Shown here piece by piece: positions 1 through 11,915 of a DNA stretch of 64,000 bases. Each line of letters opens with the position of its first letter. The stretch's first letter is position 1. Position numbers and translations under genes: made by a program. The notes beneath the pieces are model-generated. The model saw only the letters and a list, made by a program, of their open reading frames with translations. It was not told the origin of the DNA and did no database searches. Source of the stretch: Morella rubra (Eukaryota > Streptophyta > Magnoliopsida > Fagales > Myricaceae); NCBI GenBank assembly GCA_003952965.2, contig CM025849.1:30116473-30180472 (forward strand), in the 5' to 3' direction.

Positions 1-245
1 CCTCGAAACTGCCAAAGAATCAGCGGCGAATCATAGTAATATCAGCTGCAAAAGGCCTCTAGTGAGCATTACGAGGCTGCAGCTGGATTCGGAGTTCTCT
101 CTGTTTTTTGACGGGTATAAAAAGGTTCTACGAGCCAAAAAGATATAGCAGAGTGAAATATGCGACTCATCTTGTGACATGAAGTAGAGAAGGGCTATGT
201 TCTGGTTCTAGAGATTGCTGCTAGGCATGCCCCAGAAGATTCAAA

Positions 246-656
246 ATGGTTGTTAGGTTGGGCGACAACACAGTAGTATCATTGGAAAACGACCCTCTTC
301 ATGTAAACGATCTAATAGGCATCCCTCCTGCAGGAGGGTGGGTTCCACACTCCATGACTGGAGAACTGAAATGTGACCAGGACTCACAACAGATTGAATT
401 CAGCATCAACTTCCAGCGCCATGGCCACGAAAACATGGACTCTGGAGTCTCGACCTCCTTAATTGAAATCTATTTAAACTTGACGATCGGGTCGAGTCTA
501 GATAGAGATAAGTCAATAGTATATATTTACGCTGAAAATGGCCTTACCTTGTGGGACATTTGGTGCTGCACGTTACGTTCTATCTACTCCAATACTGGGG
601 AGTTACCAATTATCTCTAATGCTAACGGTATGGAATGGTGCTTAGGAATCTTTTGA
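246..656 (+). other. Unrecognised 136-codon open frame
   Basis: An open frame of 136 codons. I do not recognise the predicted protein: it has no signal peptide, no membrane segment and no motif I can name. The sequence before and after it (1-245 and 657-892) is also unassigned, including a second open frame of 63 codons at 670-861. The neighbours on the right are scraps of a receptor kinase and of LINEs, so this may be a decayed repeat or gene piece rather than a gene. Confidence 0.15.
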
Positions 657-892
657 AGCTATTGGTAAAATGTTTGATTACAAAGTCAAACGTCCTGCCG
701 TGTTGATGATTCGATGTAATGTTCGATGCAGAATTGAATATACAACCTGTTCTTCTCCAATAGGAGAAGGAAAGGAAAGAGAGAGTTACTGGTATTCGAT
801 TCTTCTAATGGGTGATTATTATTACACCTCTATGATAAACTTGCTTTCGACCTTTTATTGAATGATTTTCTGGGTCAAACGGTACATGAAGT

Positions 893-1190
893 CTTCAGGG
901 AGAGAGAAGAGGAGAGAGAGAGAAAGCCTGTGTTTTCGCTCCGCACGGTATCCCCGATCTCTATAGCCGGAGGTTGCCATCATTGATCAATCGTCAATCT
1001 TCTATGAGTTAGCACACCAAAATCTGCTGCTCAAAATTCAAAATGGTCAGATGACTAGAAATACCCCGTGCATTTAGCACTGCAGCTCTATTAACTTTGT
1101 ATCTGGACCTTCCTGCAGCCTGCTTGTCCAGGGTCATCAAACCATGGATCAGGCCAGTAGGCACTGGATATTATTGGACGTTAGACACTT
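893..1190 (-). pseudogene. Chimeric fragment of a G-type lectin receptor kinase
   Basis: Bases about 926-965 match part of the kinase domain of the receptor kinase further right (around 3909-3950). From about 962 to 1190 the sequence instead matches its lectin/S-domain region (around 4878-5085), in the same minus orientation. Two parts that lie about 0.9 kb apart in the intact arrangement are therefore fused here, with kinase sequence joined directly to S-domain sequence. Both parts carry indels and stops and cannot encode a receptor. It looks like a deletion derivative of a tandem paralogue; a purine-rich run at about 890-925 lies at its left edge. Confidence 0.6.
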
Positions 1191-1920
1191 CGTACATTTA
1201 CTTATCGGTCTTCACGCGTTGCAGTGAATATCAGTGGGGGAGATCTATTCTGAGTACTGATTTGCTGTTGGACTCTATTTGGCACTTGCGCAATGACGTG
1301 GTGCATAACAATGTTGTCCCTGATCCGAATGTTCTACGCGCTACTGTTCGCCGACGTTTTGCTTTCTGATTCAGTTTGGCTCCCCCCCTTTGGGGTTCTT
1401 CAAATGCAACGTGATGTTGCCGTGAGGTCTTCTCATTCAGTCTTGGCGATTGTGATCTGCGACCATGAGGGCTCCCTCTGTATTGCGTACACGGAGCTTA
1501 CCCCTCTCCAAGATCTCCTCCTTGGCGAATCTGCTGCGCTGGTTGCTGCTGTTCGTCTTTCTCCCGCCTCTCCTTGCCCCGAGTTCTTTTTGAGAGTGAC
1601 TGTCTTGTTCTGGTTCGAGATATTTTTGCCCAATCTGCTCGTATTGGTTGGCGGCGGATGATTGGGTTGCTGATATCAGGTAATTCTTCCTCTCCCATGC
1701 GGATCATTCTCTAGTTTGGATTCCTCGGCGCCGGAATAGGATGGCTCCCAAGTTGGCAAAATGGGATGCTGTTTCTGGTCTTTTTGGCTGTATTTGTTTA
1801 AATTCTGGTCCTGACTTTGTAGTTAATTCTGACACTTCTGGTGTTTTGTCTGGAAGTGCGCTTACTAAAAAAATAAGAAATAAAAAAAAATCAGTGGGAA
1901 AACAAAAAGAAAGTGGGGAA
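1191..1920 (+). mobile_element. LINE 3' fragment (RNase H-like domain)
   Basis: Broken frames read as the end of a plant non-LTR retrotransposon ORF2. A stretch like IWHLRNDVVHN (about 1277-1310) is the usual link between the reverse-transcriptase zinc-binding region and the RNase H-like domain. It is followed by a W-x-PP-x-G entry, the acidic DVAVRSS segment (about 1410-1430) and the closing NR-x-A-x-x-LAKW motif (about 1735-1765). The frame changes several times. The fragment ends in an A-rich stretch at about 1865-1920, as expected for a LINE tail. It resembles the RNase H region of the full LINE at 51.2-52.5 kb but is clearly diverged. Confidence 0.6.
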
Positions 1921-2179
1921 TAAAAGCCACAGTATACTTCCTTCCATGAAATGATTTCACACAGTGGAATCCCTAAACAATAACATTTATGTAGATTAAC
2001 AATAACATAATTTTCTTCATGGCTTGTGAAGTAATATTTACGATTTTACACCCTCCATGGAATTATGGGACTAAACAAGTACGTACATGTATAAACCTTC
2101 CAACTCGTGTATTATCGTTGAATCAAATTCGATAACCAACAATTTCAGCAACTGTTTTATGCTTTTGCATGAATAATCT

Positions 2180-2800
2180 ATGTGGGCCATTCAGATGGAG
2201 TCTCTCGATCCCTTTGAATACGCTAGCGGATTTAGTAGGAACCATCCTGAATGCAGATCATATCCTCAATATTGGCAAACGGGACTATCAGAAGGGACCT
2301 ACTGGCTACCGCTATTTGCGCTGAATGCGGCAATTGTGATAGATGTGTTATGGCATACTCGGAACAAACTGATCCATCAAGCAATCTCGGTGGATACTGG
2401 TGCGATGAATTTGGCTATCAGAATAAGGTATTGGAACACGCTTCTGCCTGGGCAGATTTGGGAAGAGGAGCAAGACTTAGGTGGGCTCCTCCACAGCTTG
2501 GTTGGCTGAAATTGAACTCAGATGTAATAGTCCGATCAAATAGATCTTACATAGTAATCTTGATAAGAGACTCATAGTTTCCACTTTATGGTATACGCGG
2601 AACTATTAGCTGCTATGGATCATCTTATTGGTGAGGCTTTTTGCCGGAGGCAACATCGTTAGCTAGAAAGAAGAAATGGAATTGAGTAGAGTTTGACTGC
2701 GATTCCTTGGTTTTATGTTTGTATGTCTTATATGCTGATCCACGACGTTGCTGGGCTATTTCTACAATGGTAGAGTATATTCGCATTGGATTAGTGGATT
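2180..2800 (+). mobile_element. Second LINE 3' fragment (RNase H-like domain)
   Basis: Overlapping broken frames contain IDVLWHTRNKLIHQ (about 2340-2380), a W-PP-x-x-GWLKLNSD segment (about 2480-2525), AELLAAMDHL (about 2596-2625) and a VEFDCDSLV segment (about 2690-2715). Together these are the order of motifs in the RNase H-like domain at the end of plant LINE ORF2. Stops and frameshifts interrupt it and no poly-A tail is clear. The stretch 1921-2179 before it is AT-rich with no gene. Its end (about 2085-2155) resembles 8310-8395, which is the 3' flank of another receptor-kinase scrap. Confidence 0.5.
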
Positions 2801-3246
2801 ATATATATATATGGAGTGGAATGACACGAAAATAAAATGGTTTAGCTTACAAGGACCAACTTTAATTTAATGAGTTTTAAAATTTAGGGAATTATTTAAT
2901 TTTCGAGCAAACCGCGATGACTAACTTTATATTTGTCCCAAATTTTTAATATATCTTCTCCAATATTTGAGCACGAAGAGCTTTGTTGCTACGTACACCA
3001 TCACCACAAAGTGTTATGAGATGTATATTATGGCCAAACAGTAGATTGCAAGGTAGAAATTAACCAATAACGTCGGCGAAAAACATAATTTCAAGATCAT
3101 TATAAGGTAGATGAACACTAATATTAATCCCATTATTACGGTCTAGCTAGAACATCAGGTGCCAAAACCAAAAAAAGACAAGACCGAAATTAAGAAGGTT
3201 ATTGTAAGAGTTCCAATAATATTATTCCGATCGACAATATTCTTAA
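2801..3246. other. AT-rich intergenic stretch
   Basis: No open frame or repeat that I recognise. It lies downstream of the stop codon of the minus-strand receptor kinase, so it would hold that gene's 3' UTR and polyadenylation region. Confidence 0.4.
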
Positions 3247-5676
3247 TCAATTAACCTCATCCACGAGAAGCATCTCCACGACCTGGCTCATGGTGGGTCT
3301 GTCATCCTTGTTTTCTGCCACACATTGCAAACCCACTCTCACCAGAACTTCCATCTTAGCCACGTCATAATTCCCAGCCATCCCGGTATCTATAATTTCA
3401 TCCATCCATGTCTTCCTTGCCACGCTTCCGATGTTGTTGATCTTCTCCCTCATTAACGTGACTAACCTCCTGTGCTCTCTTGCCCCTCCTGCAGTACTGT
3501 TAGAGCCATGCGCAGGTGCGGGGCTCATTCCAGTAACCATTTCCAACACAACGATCCCATAACTATAGACATCCACTTTTGAAGTGATGGGAAGATTGTA
3601 AACCCACTCAGGAGCCATGTAACCTCTAGTCCCTCTCATTTTTGAGAAGTTTGAGTGATCGCGCTCCCTTCTATTTAGTAGTTTAGACAGGCCAAAATCT
3701 GCTACCTTTGGCCGATAATTGGAGTCTAAGAGTATGTTCTGAGGCTTTACATCGCAATGTAGAACCCATTCTAGGCACTCTTCATGCAAATAAGCTAAGC
3801 CTTTCGCTGTACCTACTGCAATATCGAACCTCTTTTTCCAGTCTAGTGCGTCACTTGACATAAGATTCTCCGCTAACGATCCATGCTCCATGTAGTCGTA
3901 CACCAGAAGCCTGTGTTTTCCCTCCGCACAGTATCCCCAGATATCTATCAAATTCATGTGGTTGAGCTTTCCAATGGTGTTTACCTCTGCTAAGAATTCG
4001 GCTTCTCCTTGGATGGCTTCGTTTAGTTGTTTGATTGCTACGACCTTCTGATCTGGCAACACACCTTTGTACACTGTTCCTCCTGCTCCTCGCCCAATCA
4101 CTTCATTGAATCCTTGGGCCGCCTTTCGCAGCTCAGAAAAGGTGAATCGCTTGAATCTAGTTGTCAGGAGGTATCCTTGTGCGGCTGGGTCGGACCGTTT
4201 ACTAGTCCTACGCAAGAGGAAGAATACCACGAAAATGCGGGCAACCTCTACACCTCCCAGTGCAGTAGCAAACGAAAGCAAGAGTTTCACCGTCTGATTT
4301 TCATATGTTTGTCTCAATTGCTGCGGTGCTTTGAGGGGACATTCCAACATTGGTTTGGCATCGGGCGTCCTGTTATATAAAAGACCAGCCCTAGGTAATC
4401 TCAAAAAAAAGTCTCCGTCAAAGTTTGGTGTACGTTTTCCACTAACTCAAACTTGCGGTAACAATTATAAACACTATTAAGGGCGTCGTCACGTCTGAAT
4501 TGGAACCCTTTGCAATCACACCTCGCCACACATTTCTCTTGGCAGCTTTGTAGGGTAAGATTAGAAATGTAACCTATATCCCCACCATAGAACTCCACAT
4601 GAGTAAGTTGGACAAAGCTGGACTGATCACTCAGACTGCAAGAGAGTGAATTCTGGTTCACAACCCTGAGACCAGTCAGTTGGATCTTTGATTTTGAATC
4701 CCTGCAAGCAAGAGCATCTCCTGCCAGACGCATTATCATAACTACATAGACTATTAGGGTTATCATAACTACATAGACTATTAGGTCCACAGAGGCCATG
4801 AACCATGCATGGCTCAGAGAACGCTTGCCGTGTTACAACCCGTTCCCAACCCTCTTCCATCTCTTGCAGGCTGTATAATCGGAGGTTGCCATCTGGATCG
4901 AGCGTTAATCGCCTCTGACTTAACACACCAAAATCTGCGGCATGGAACTGAAAATTGTCAGATGACCAGAAATAGCCTGATGCGTTTAGTCCTGCAGTTC
5001 TACTAGTGTTGGACCTAGACCTTCCGTCTTGTCCAGGGTAGTCAATAAGCCATGGATATGGCCAGTAGAGACTGGAAGTAGCCGAGCTTTGGTAAATCAG
5101 GCGGAGAACATTATCATTGTCGAAATAGAGCTTATAGTAGCCAGAAGAATAGTCAGCTTCGCTTGATTTTGATATAAGGCTTGAAATCCTGGTGAGTGTT
5201 TGTTGGGGAAGAAGAGTATCGGTAGGCGAATCAAAGCTCTGCCACCTGATGAAATCGTTCTCAGAATGATGAAGAATAAGGTTGCCTGTGTCTAGAAGCT
5301 GTAGTTGCAATTGGGAGGCCTCCAAGGACATCAAGGCTACCGTTTTAGCGGTCCAGACGGTGGTACCCATAGAATTGGTTAAGCTAAGCTTGCCATCTTT
5401 CAAAATTGAAATCTGTGAACCTCTTCCAACAGGATCATCTCGGTTTGCCATCCAAACAACGGTTGGAACCGATGATTTCGTTAGCCATACCGCAAATCAG
5501 AAAGCGTTACTCCCAACGGAAAAAAACCCCGCGGAGAGTTCACCATTGGAGGAAACCAAGTTGTCGTTTGGTTTCTCAACAGCTAGAGATGAGCCTCTGA
5601 GAACGTCAAACCTTTTAGATGAAGATAGAGGAGATTGAAGCAGACATAGAAGAAGGAAGAAAATTAGGATATTCAT
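3247..5676 (-). pseudogene. G-type lectin S-receptor-like serine/threonine kinase, disrupted
   Basis: Reads as an intronless membrane receptor kinase of the plant G-type lectin class (ZmPK1-like). The start at 5676 opens with a signal peptide (MNILIFFLLLCLL). A B-lectin domain follows with the family motif MANRDDPV (about 5430-5451), then an S-locus region, a Cys-rich EGF/PAN part (about 4430-4830) and a membrane segment (about 4213-4284). The kinase has the glycine loop GRGAGG, VAIK lysine, HCDVKPQN catalytic loop, DFG and APE. The frame is broken three times: an in-frame TGA at 5497-5499 where Cys is expected, a one-base-type shift near 4640, and an 8-T run at about 4403-4410 where 9 T would keep frame. 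The kinase frame alone is intact. Everything else is consistent with a recently lost or mis-sequenced gene. Confidence 0.85.
4733..4785. repeat. 27-bp in-frame tandem duplication in the receptor kinase
   Basis: Two adjacent copies (4733-4759 and 4760-4785, the second one base short of the full 27) duplicate nine codons, so the protein reads PNSLCSYDNPNSLCSYDN in the Cys-rich region. The duplication adds one extra Cys to the EGF-like part. It keeps the reading frame. Confidence 0.85.
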
Positions 5677-6059
5677 GAGAGTCTAGCTCGAGATATATAC
5701 TTCAACTTGCATTTATGGACGAAGAAAGAAAGTGCTCCGGGAAGGACAGCTTGGCTTCCCATTTAGTTAGCATAGGAACAAAATGTTTGCAGGTCTATTC
5801 ATTTGAGCCGATCAATTAGACTTTTGGTATGTGATGTATGACAGGTGAACTTCTTATTCATGGGATCGAACGGGGATTGGGGAATATTGTCCACCTAAGT
5901 AGCTAGCGTTGTTTGAATCTTCGTAGTACACCCACATTTGCTACAAATGATGAAGCTCTAGATTGCGCCTGACCTTCAAGCGACTAGTCATGTAGATAAG
6001 CTTGAGACATGTCCTGTGAAAAACATTTTATATTTCGGAAAAGAAATCTATTTCAGAAA
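5677..6059. other. Upstream region of the receptor kinase
   Basis: This is the 5' flank of the minus-strand receptor kinase. I see no gene and no clear promoter element that I would defend. Confidence 0.3.
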
Positions 6060-6230
6060 ATTCTAAACCGCTGTTATATTTAGGTTTATAAGGGCGGTTT
6101 AAATGACCGCCGCTATAGCAGGCGTCTTTCTAGTCGCGTTTTAAGTAAATCGCCGGGATATGGAGTAATAGCGGCGGTCTATAATGACCGTCGCTAAAAG
6201 ACCGCCGCTATATACCTATTTTTTGTAGTA
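6060..6230. mobile_element. One end of a CACTA (En/Spm) transposon
   Basis: Several direct and inverted copies of a GCGGCGGT-type subterminal motif occur between 6090 and 6210, including a hairpin with TAGCGGCGGTC and GACCGTCGCTA arms (about 6169-6196). The block ends in TTTTTTGTAGTA at 6230, a one-base variant of the reverse complement of CACTACAAAAAA. The matching opposite end and a transposase are not visible, so this is a remnant or a small non-autonomous copy. Confidence 0.6.
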
Positions 6231-7565
6231 ATAGTTTTAAGAGGCCAAAAAAATCAATTGCCACTAAAATTGAGAAATTTTTTTATGAATGTATAAAGTG
6301 TCTTAGTTGTTTGCTGCAATGTGACAATATTTTGAAATATAAGTCATGTTGAGACCTCCTTAGTTGGAGAAATTTTAACAATATTTTGATATTTCTTAGC
6401 AGTATCAACCATAATTACCTTTTAAAAAAAAAAAAAATTGACTAATTTTATATATTGAAAGTACAAAGAAAATTACAGCTAGAAGTTATAAAAAGAATAA
6501 CCCAAAGGGCCAGCAACAAATTTAGGGGGCCAAAGCTTATAATAAGGATACAAGGTCCTCGGTTGTGGTTGGCACGAAGCCCGAAGCAAAAAGGCCCAAA
6601 AGTTCTTGGAACACGGGAAGACCCGTGGAAAATGAGCTCGGAAGCCTATTGAAAGAAAAAGACCACTAAACAAGACAACAGTAATTGCCACTGAAGGAGA
6701 GACGACATTGTCACTTAACATGCAAGTTCACCTGTAATTACAATACTATAAGGACTTAGGTTATTCATTGAGTAATATAAGAAGGCCTTAGTTTGGTTTT
6801 TTTTTTTTTTTTGAGTAAGGCAAATAATCCGATGTCTAGAATAAAAAAATGGCTCTCTTTTTGGAAAGTGAACTCTCCCTCCAAGAAAAACTCCAGATTC
6901 TTTTACACAGCTAGTAATCAAATGCAACGAAAATCGTTCGACAGTGGAGTATTCTTCCCGAGATCCACCCACAAACCCACAGCGTACGTGCTTGCCGGGG
7001 CAATAACAAAGAGACCGGGTGAGAGCTTCTCAAACTTTAGTTTCTTTTGTTTAATGGTCTGAAAAGTATTTTTATTTCAAAAAACGTAAATAATCCACAT
7101 GCTTTTTTCTTAAAAAAATATTTTAATCTTCAATAAATTTTCTATCTAATTATTAACCTCACTGTGAAAAATAAACAAAAATTAAAAAATTACTAGAATA
7201 AATACAAACTTTTCTCCAAAAAATATTTTTTCCAAACATTTTTTTTTACTCTCATATTTTTTTAAGAAAATAAATTATAAAAAAATTTCTCTTTCCAAAC
7301 ATCTTTTCTATGAACTCTATTATTCTCACAAACAATTAAAAAAATATATCTCAAGCAAAACTTACGTCCACCTCCAAAGATCCTTACATTCTAATTTACA
7401 GGTGCTAGATAATTTTAACAAAGATCCTTACATTCTAATTTATAAGTGCTAGAGAGTTTTAACAAGTATTTTTTTGGAACTCAATATTTATAACTAAAGT
7501 GTTTTTTAAACTCATAACTTGAAAGTGCCTATCAACCAAGGATATACTGGTATTATCTAACCAAC
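6231..7565. repeat. Dispersed repeat, copy 1 (second copy at 29.9-31.2 kb)
   Basis: Matches 29863-31225 over its whole length in the same orientation, with many substitutions and small indels. It contains no long frame. A stretch such as TATAAGAAGG before a purine-rich region could be the promoter part of an old LTR, but no LTR ends, primer site or polyprotein were found, so the class is unknown. Short open frames inside are not conserved between the copies. Confidence 0.6.
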
Positions 7566-8394
7566 GGTACAGCTGTGTAAGCGGATTGTGCGGATCCTGA
7601 GCCCAAGAAAGAATGATCAATTAATTCAACGGAGACATTTATTAGGAGCAGTAGTAGTACAAATATGCAAATCTTTTGAGAGCATTCACAAGGTCTGGCC
7701 CTATAATTATTCAGTTTGTATAGGATAGAGGGACTAATACACATGTCCCGTGTTTAGTCGAGGTGTGCTAAATTAATCTCTGAACATCTGGTTATTAAAG
7801 AAAGATGCTCAGAGATTTTTTTTTTTTTTTTAAATTTATAACTCTATCGGTAGTCCAATGCTCGTCTTCATCTAATTTCAACCCTGGTTGCTTCTTTTCT
7901 TCGTTTGGGGATCAAGAAGACCAAAACTATTGAGATATGCTAAAGGATTATGTGTAGAGAAGAAGATTAATCAGTTGAAATAACTGGGTCCATTATGACT
8001 GGTGAAAATAATAGCTTGAGAACTGGGCATAGGTGGGGCTACTCATGCAATCAATAAGTACGCCAAAGGCATTTGTGGCTCTATAATTCATAAAAGATCA
8101 TGTTCGGACTGTTCATGACCCGTCCCTTGAGGTCGGTTTGGACTTGGATCTTTGATCCAGAAAAATTATCTAAAAAGATTTTAAATTTCTTTTTGTTGCT
8201 GGCTCTCTCTCTTTTCTCAATCATTTATATATAAATTACAATTGCTTAGATAAAGAAACGAAGAATATGGTTAACACATACTATCATGCTTAATTCGGCT
8301 AGCTAATTAACCAAGTGGGTACATATATGTATAAAAAATAAGTATAAAATCCAATTATTATTGAATCAAATTCAGTACACCACAATTTGGGTGA
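7566..8394. other. Intergenic sequence without recognised genes
   Basis: AT-rich, with an 18-base T run near 7820. Bases about 8310-8395 resemble 2085-2155 and belong to the 3' flank of the kinase fragment that follows. Confidence 0.3.
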
Positions 8395-8600
8395 CTGCAG
8401 GAGATCAGAGAGAGAGAGGCTCTACCTTCTAGCCATGTTAATAACCTCATTCAACAGAAGCATCTCTACGACGTGGCTCCTGGTGGGTCTCTCATCCTCG
8501 TCTTCTGCAACACATTGCAAAGCCACTGTAAGCAGAACTTTCATCTTAGCCGGGTCATATTTTTCAGCCATATGCTCTGGTACGAAGCCAGAATTTGCCT
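8395..8600 (-). pseudogene. C-terminal tail of a receptor kinase
   Basis: The minus frame at 8422-8575 ends with the last kinase subdomain: KMKVLLTVALQCVAEDEDERPT followed by VVEMLLLNEV, close to the C-terminus of the receptor kinase at 3247-5676 (about 3250-3390). Only this tail is present. It fuses directly to unrelated F-box and PPR scraps on its right, so it is a dead fragment of another paralogue. Confidence 0.65.
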
Positions 8601-8617
8601 TTAGGGGGACCAACTAT

Positions 8618-8690
8618 CCTTTGCAGGCTTTCTCGTTTTATACATGGTTCTTGCTGTTCTATTGGGAATGTCGGGCTGAAGGTCAGATTT
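8618..8690 (+). pseudogene. F-box remnant (block A)
   Basis: A degraded equivalent of the F-box start at 52850-53014. The segments around TGCAGGCTTTCTCG and ACATGGTTCTTGCTGTTC match it after a deletion of the central part. It is too short to encode anything. Confidence 0.4.
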
Positions 8691-9300
8691 TAAAATTGGG
8701 GACAAAAACTACTAGCGCGAATGTGTAACTCAAATTTTTATTATAACCAACCGTAAGCATAATCAAAAGAACAAAAACGTTCAACCCATTCCGTGCATAA
8801 CCAGAGAGCAACGAAGTCCATGAAACCACATTTCTCTCATCCGCCATCTCATCAAAAACTCTCCTTCCATCTCCTACTTTCTCGGTTTTCATGTACATTT
8901 TGATCAAACAAGCATCCGTAGACCTTCAAGACACTGACACGCGACAGGGTAGACCCATCAACAGGTAGACTCGAAACATGAAGCTCCAAAAAGAGATGGA
9001 GAGCTTCCCGGTTCCCTCAGTGCGGGAGTACTCAAAGAGCAGGTGATTATATTTCGAAAGGTCTTTCTGGGTACTTTTGTCGAACAGATAGTGTCTATCG
9101 CATACGATGCAGGAACCACTTGCTGAAGGAGTTTTGGGGTCGAAGGCAATGGCATGGTATGGAGACAGAGGATTTGTGTGGTACGTGTAACAGAAGAGTT
9201 TGAGAGATTCCGTGTTTGCATTGTCCGGGACTTTGTAAGCCTCCTATAGAGGGATTCACAGTCACGCTCTATTCCGCTGTTAACGCTTGAATTTGGCGCG
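8690..9300 (-). pseudogene. PPR protein fragment, copy A
   Basis: The minus-strand frame at 8790-8907 reads MIKMYMKTEKVGDGRRVFDEM followed by NVVSWTSLLSGYARNG, a classic pentatricopeptide repeat of the plant PLS/DYW type (organellar RNA-editing family). A further repeat (LFDKSTQKDLS and a broken continuation) lies at about 8960-9150 in other frames. A nearly identical fragment sits at 53030-53700. Frames are broken by stops and indels, and only about two repeats of an expected dozen or more remain. Confidence 0.7.
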
Positions 9301-10229
9301 AGAGCAAAATTTCAGCAAATGTCGAAAAGTAACAAATTGTAATTTTGTGGCGACAAAATAAATTTCGGAAAATATATTTAATCCATTTAAATAATCTTGG
9401 GATGAATACAATTATTTATAAATAAATTACCCAAAAATTTAATAATAGGTACATATATATATTGGTTTCATATCTCATATCTGATTGCAGTTTCGGCAAT
9501 TCAAAAAAATTAAATCCACTGTAAAAAAAATTTCGTTCATCCAAAATGACTTCAAGAAGTAGGACAAACTGAGTTTAAAAAGTGATTGGTTGTTCAACTG
9601 CTTTGTGTGCTTTATCAATAGTAGTTTGGTTTGGTCCATCATCTTAAATTTCTTGTTTTTGCAGTTTTTTTTTTTTTTTTTTTTTTATATTATATTTTGT
9701 TTAAAAAAATGCACGTGAGACATAGCGTATCTATTAAAAATAATTATGCAGCGAAAAAGAGTAAATATGATCAAACATTCCACCAGCCATAATTGTTGAA
9801 GCACATTCATTGATTTGTTGTAGAAAAATCTACAAATAAATCTCTTATTGACAATTTATGGAGGGACCTTTTACCTTATTATTAATTTTAGAATCACTTT
9901 GATAGAATACAAGCGTGTATTTATAAGCTACAAACTCTCTATTAAAATTTAACTTTAATTATTTTTTTCTCAATAAATAAATTTTTATTTCTAATAAATA
10001 AACTTCTAGCCATCTAAATTAATTTAATTAAAATTTTATTTCATATTATGTGTGAACCACTCTATAGTAGATATTCAAAGACCACAGCCGTCGGATTTTA
10101 CATTTCGTTCCTCGTGCAAATATTGCCCCCAGACCATCACGTTCGTAGTTTCATTTCAAAGTCAGTGGTTGGAGGCTTTTGTACTCTCCAACCAGACAAA
10201 ACAGAAATTACAGAAGCCTGACGTAGTGA
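9301..10229. other. AT-rich spacer of duplicated block A
   Basis: Contains a T run (about 9666-9686) and AT-rich low-complexity sequence. Parts, notably 9380-9540 and 9960-10052, match 53790-53980 and 54085-54182 in block B. I recognise no gene. Confidence 0.4.
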
Positions 10230-10805
10230 TACTTTGAATATCATATATTCAAAACCATGCGAGAATTATCAAATACTTTCTATTTTTTTCTTTAATAAAG
10301 AGTACGGTATCTTCGATTTTTATTATAAGGGAGGAATACGGTGGTTACATCAAAAATCAAATAAGACTAGGACTTGCAAAACACAAATAAAAGAACTCAA
10401 ATTTACTAATACTAACTTGCAAACCAAAAACAAAAACAAAGAACTAAAATCTAATATTAGTAAAGTCCAACTTGTCAATACGCATAAGACCTCTCATACC
10501 ATAAGGCAAAAAATCTAAATCCACACATTGAATCTAATGATCATCAACTGACTGCATAACATTATAATCTAAGGCTTGATATATTTTTTTTCTATTGCTG
10601 CATGCAACACATCACCATTGGAATTCCATAAAACGGCTTCGAGCTAGTAGTCATCCCTTGCTGTTGCATCCACATTTACTTTAACGAATTGGGGTGGTGG
10701 TGGTCTCCATGTTGTGGGTTGAGCTTCCTCAGCTTTCTTCTTCCAAGTGTCCACATGCACCCTGCTAATTATGCTGACCTTCCTTGCTGCTTCTAATGCC
10801 CCCTC
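10230..10805 (-). mobile_element. LINE tail with RNase H-like fragment, copy A1
   Basis: Minus-strand residue similarity to the RNase H-like domain start (W-K-K-K-A-E-E-A-Q-P then PPPPQFVKVNVDA-like, about 10630-10800), followed downstream by a conserved non-coding tail. This is one of four related copies in the window (others at about 14976-15690, 54340-54905 and 60520-61235). It is 5' truncated, as is usual for LINE insertions. Confidence 0.55.
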
Positions 10806-11907
10806 CTATTAGGATTTTACTATTAGGATTCTAACTCAACTAGTTTCATAGGGTTCAGTTAGGATCTAAGCTTAAGTTTCTAATAAGTAGTTCACATTCA
10901 GCCACAGCATTAATGGAGAAGGTTTTGGTCTAAAGCTTGAGTCCTAACATGTCCTAACAAGGGTTTTGATGTTGCCAATACATTAATGAATTCCATCAAT
11001 AACCCAGATTGAATTAAACAATATATTAATGGCTCAATTTTTTTTCTTTTTTTAACTCACCATCAATGCATTAACTAATTTTATATGGGTCATTGATTGA
11101 ATTTATTAATATGTTGACAGCATTAGAAAATTCAAAAACAAATTGGTAATATAGGTCGCAATGTGTCAGTTTCTCAATAGTTGGGGGCGAAAAGTGTATT
11201 TTTTTTCCAATGGGTAAAAGGGGCATAAAATGTCATCATAAGTCACGTGCATGTCACGTACACGCTTTTCCTTTCAAAATGACTGAAATCTTGACACAGG
11301 GTGTAATCTGTAAGTAAGCTGTAGTTGAGGGGCGAAATGTCACCAAATTGATAATATGATATGCAAAGTTCGTGTATAATGTACCCCAACAGTTGGGGTG
11401 CAAAAAGTGTATTTTTCCCATTTATATATATTTTTATTTTTTAATTTTTTCTTGAAGGGCATTTTAGTAATTTTTCATGTAGTTTAACGGTCAAATCGAA
11501 AGGATGGCGAGCATTGATATCTTTTAAAATTTATGGGGTGTAATTAAACAAATAAAAAGTTATAGGTTCAATTTAATTTTTGATGTTTTCCTAACAGAGA
11601 TGTCTCCATAACTTTTTTGAGCTAAATCTGAAGTGGGGCATAGATCTATCCCTTCAATTATTCATGTTGACCAACTAGAATTCTACCAAACAAGAACGTG
11701 TGTGTGATACAAAACTGATGCAAGACGGGTAAAACAAATAAAACATTTTTTGTCCATAATAGAGTATAGGAGTATCACTCATACCTATGAAGGAATATTT
11801 GTTATTGCTTAAGTATGATCAACAATTACATTTAAGGGCATAATCGTCATTTTATTTTTTAAAAAATAATTAATTTCTGTCTAATTTGACAGAAAAAATT
11901 TACTAAT
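10806..11907. repeat. Duplicated non-coding segment (block A)
   Basis: Matches 55750-56805 plus the sequence resuming at 57629 in block B, over its whole length. It has no long frame. The sequence around 11840-11880 is the empty site of the foldback element found in block B, which fixes that element as younger than the duplication or absent from this copy. Confidence 0.7.
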
Positions 11908-11915
11908 GGTGCAAT

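Noticed and set aside
670..861. 63-codon frame as a small gene
   Set aside because: Short, no motif, and surrounded by decayed gene and LINE scraps.
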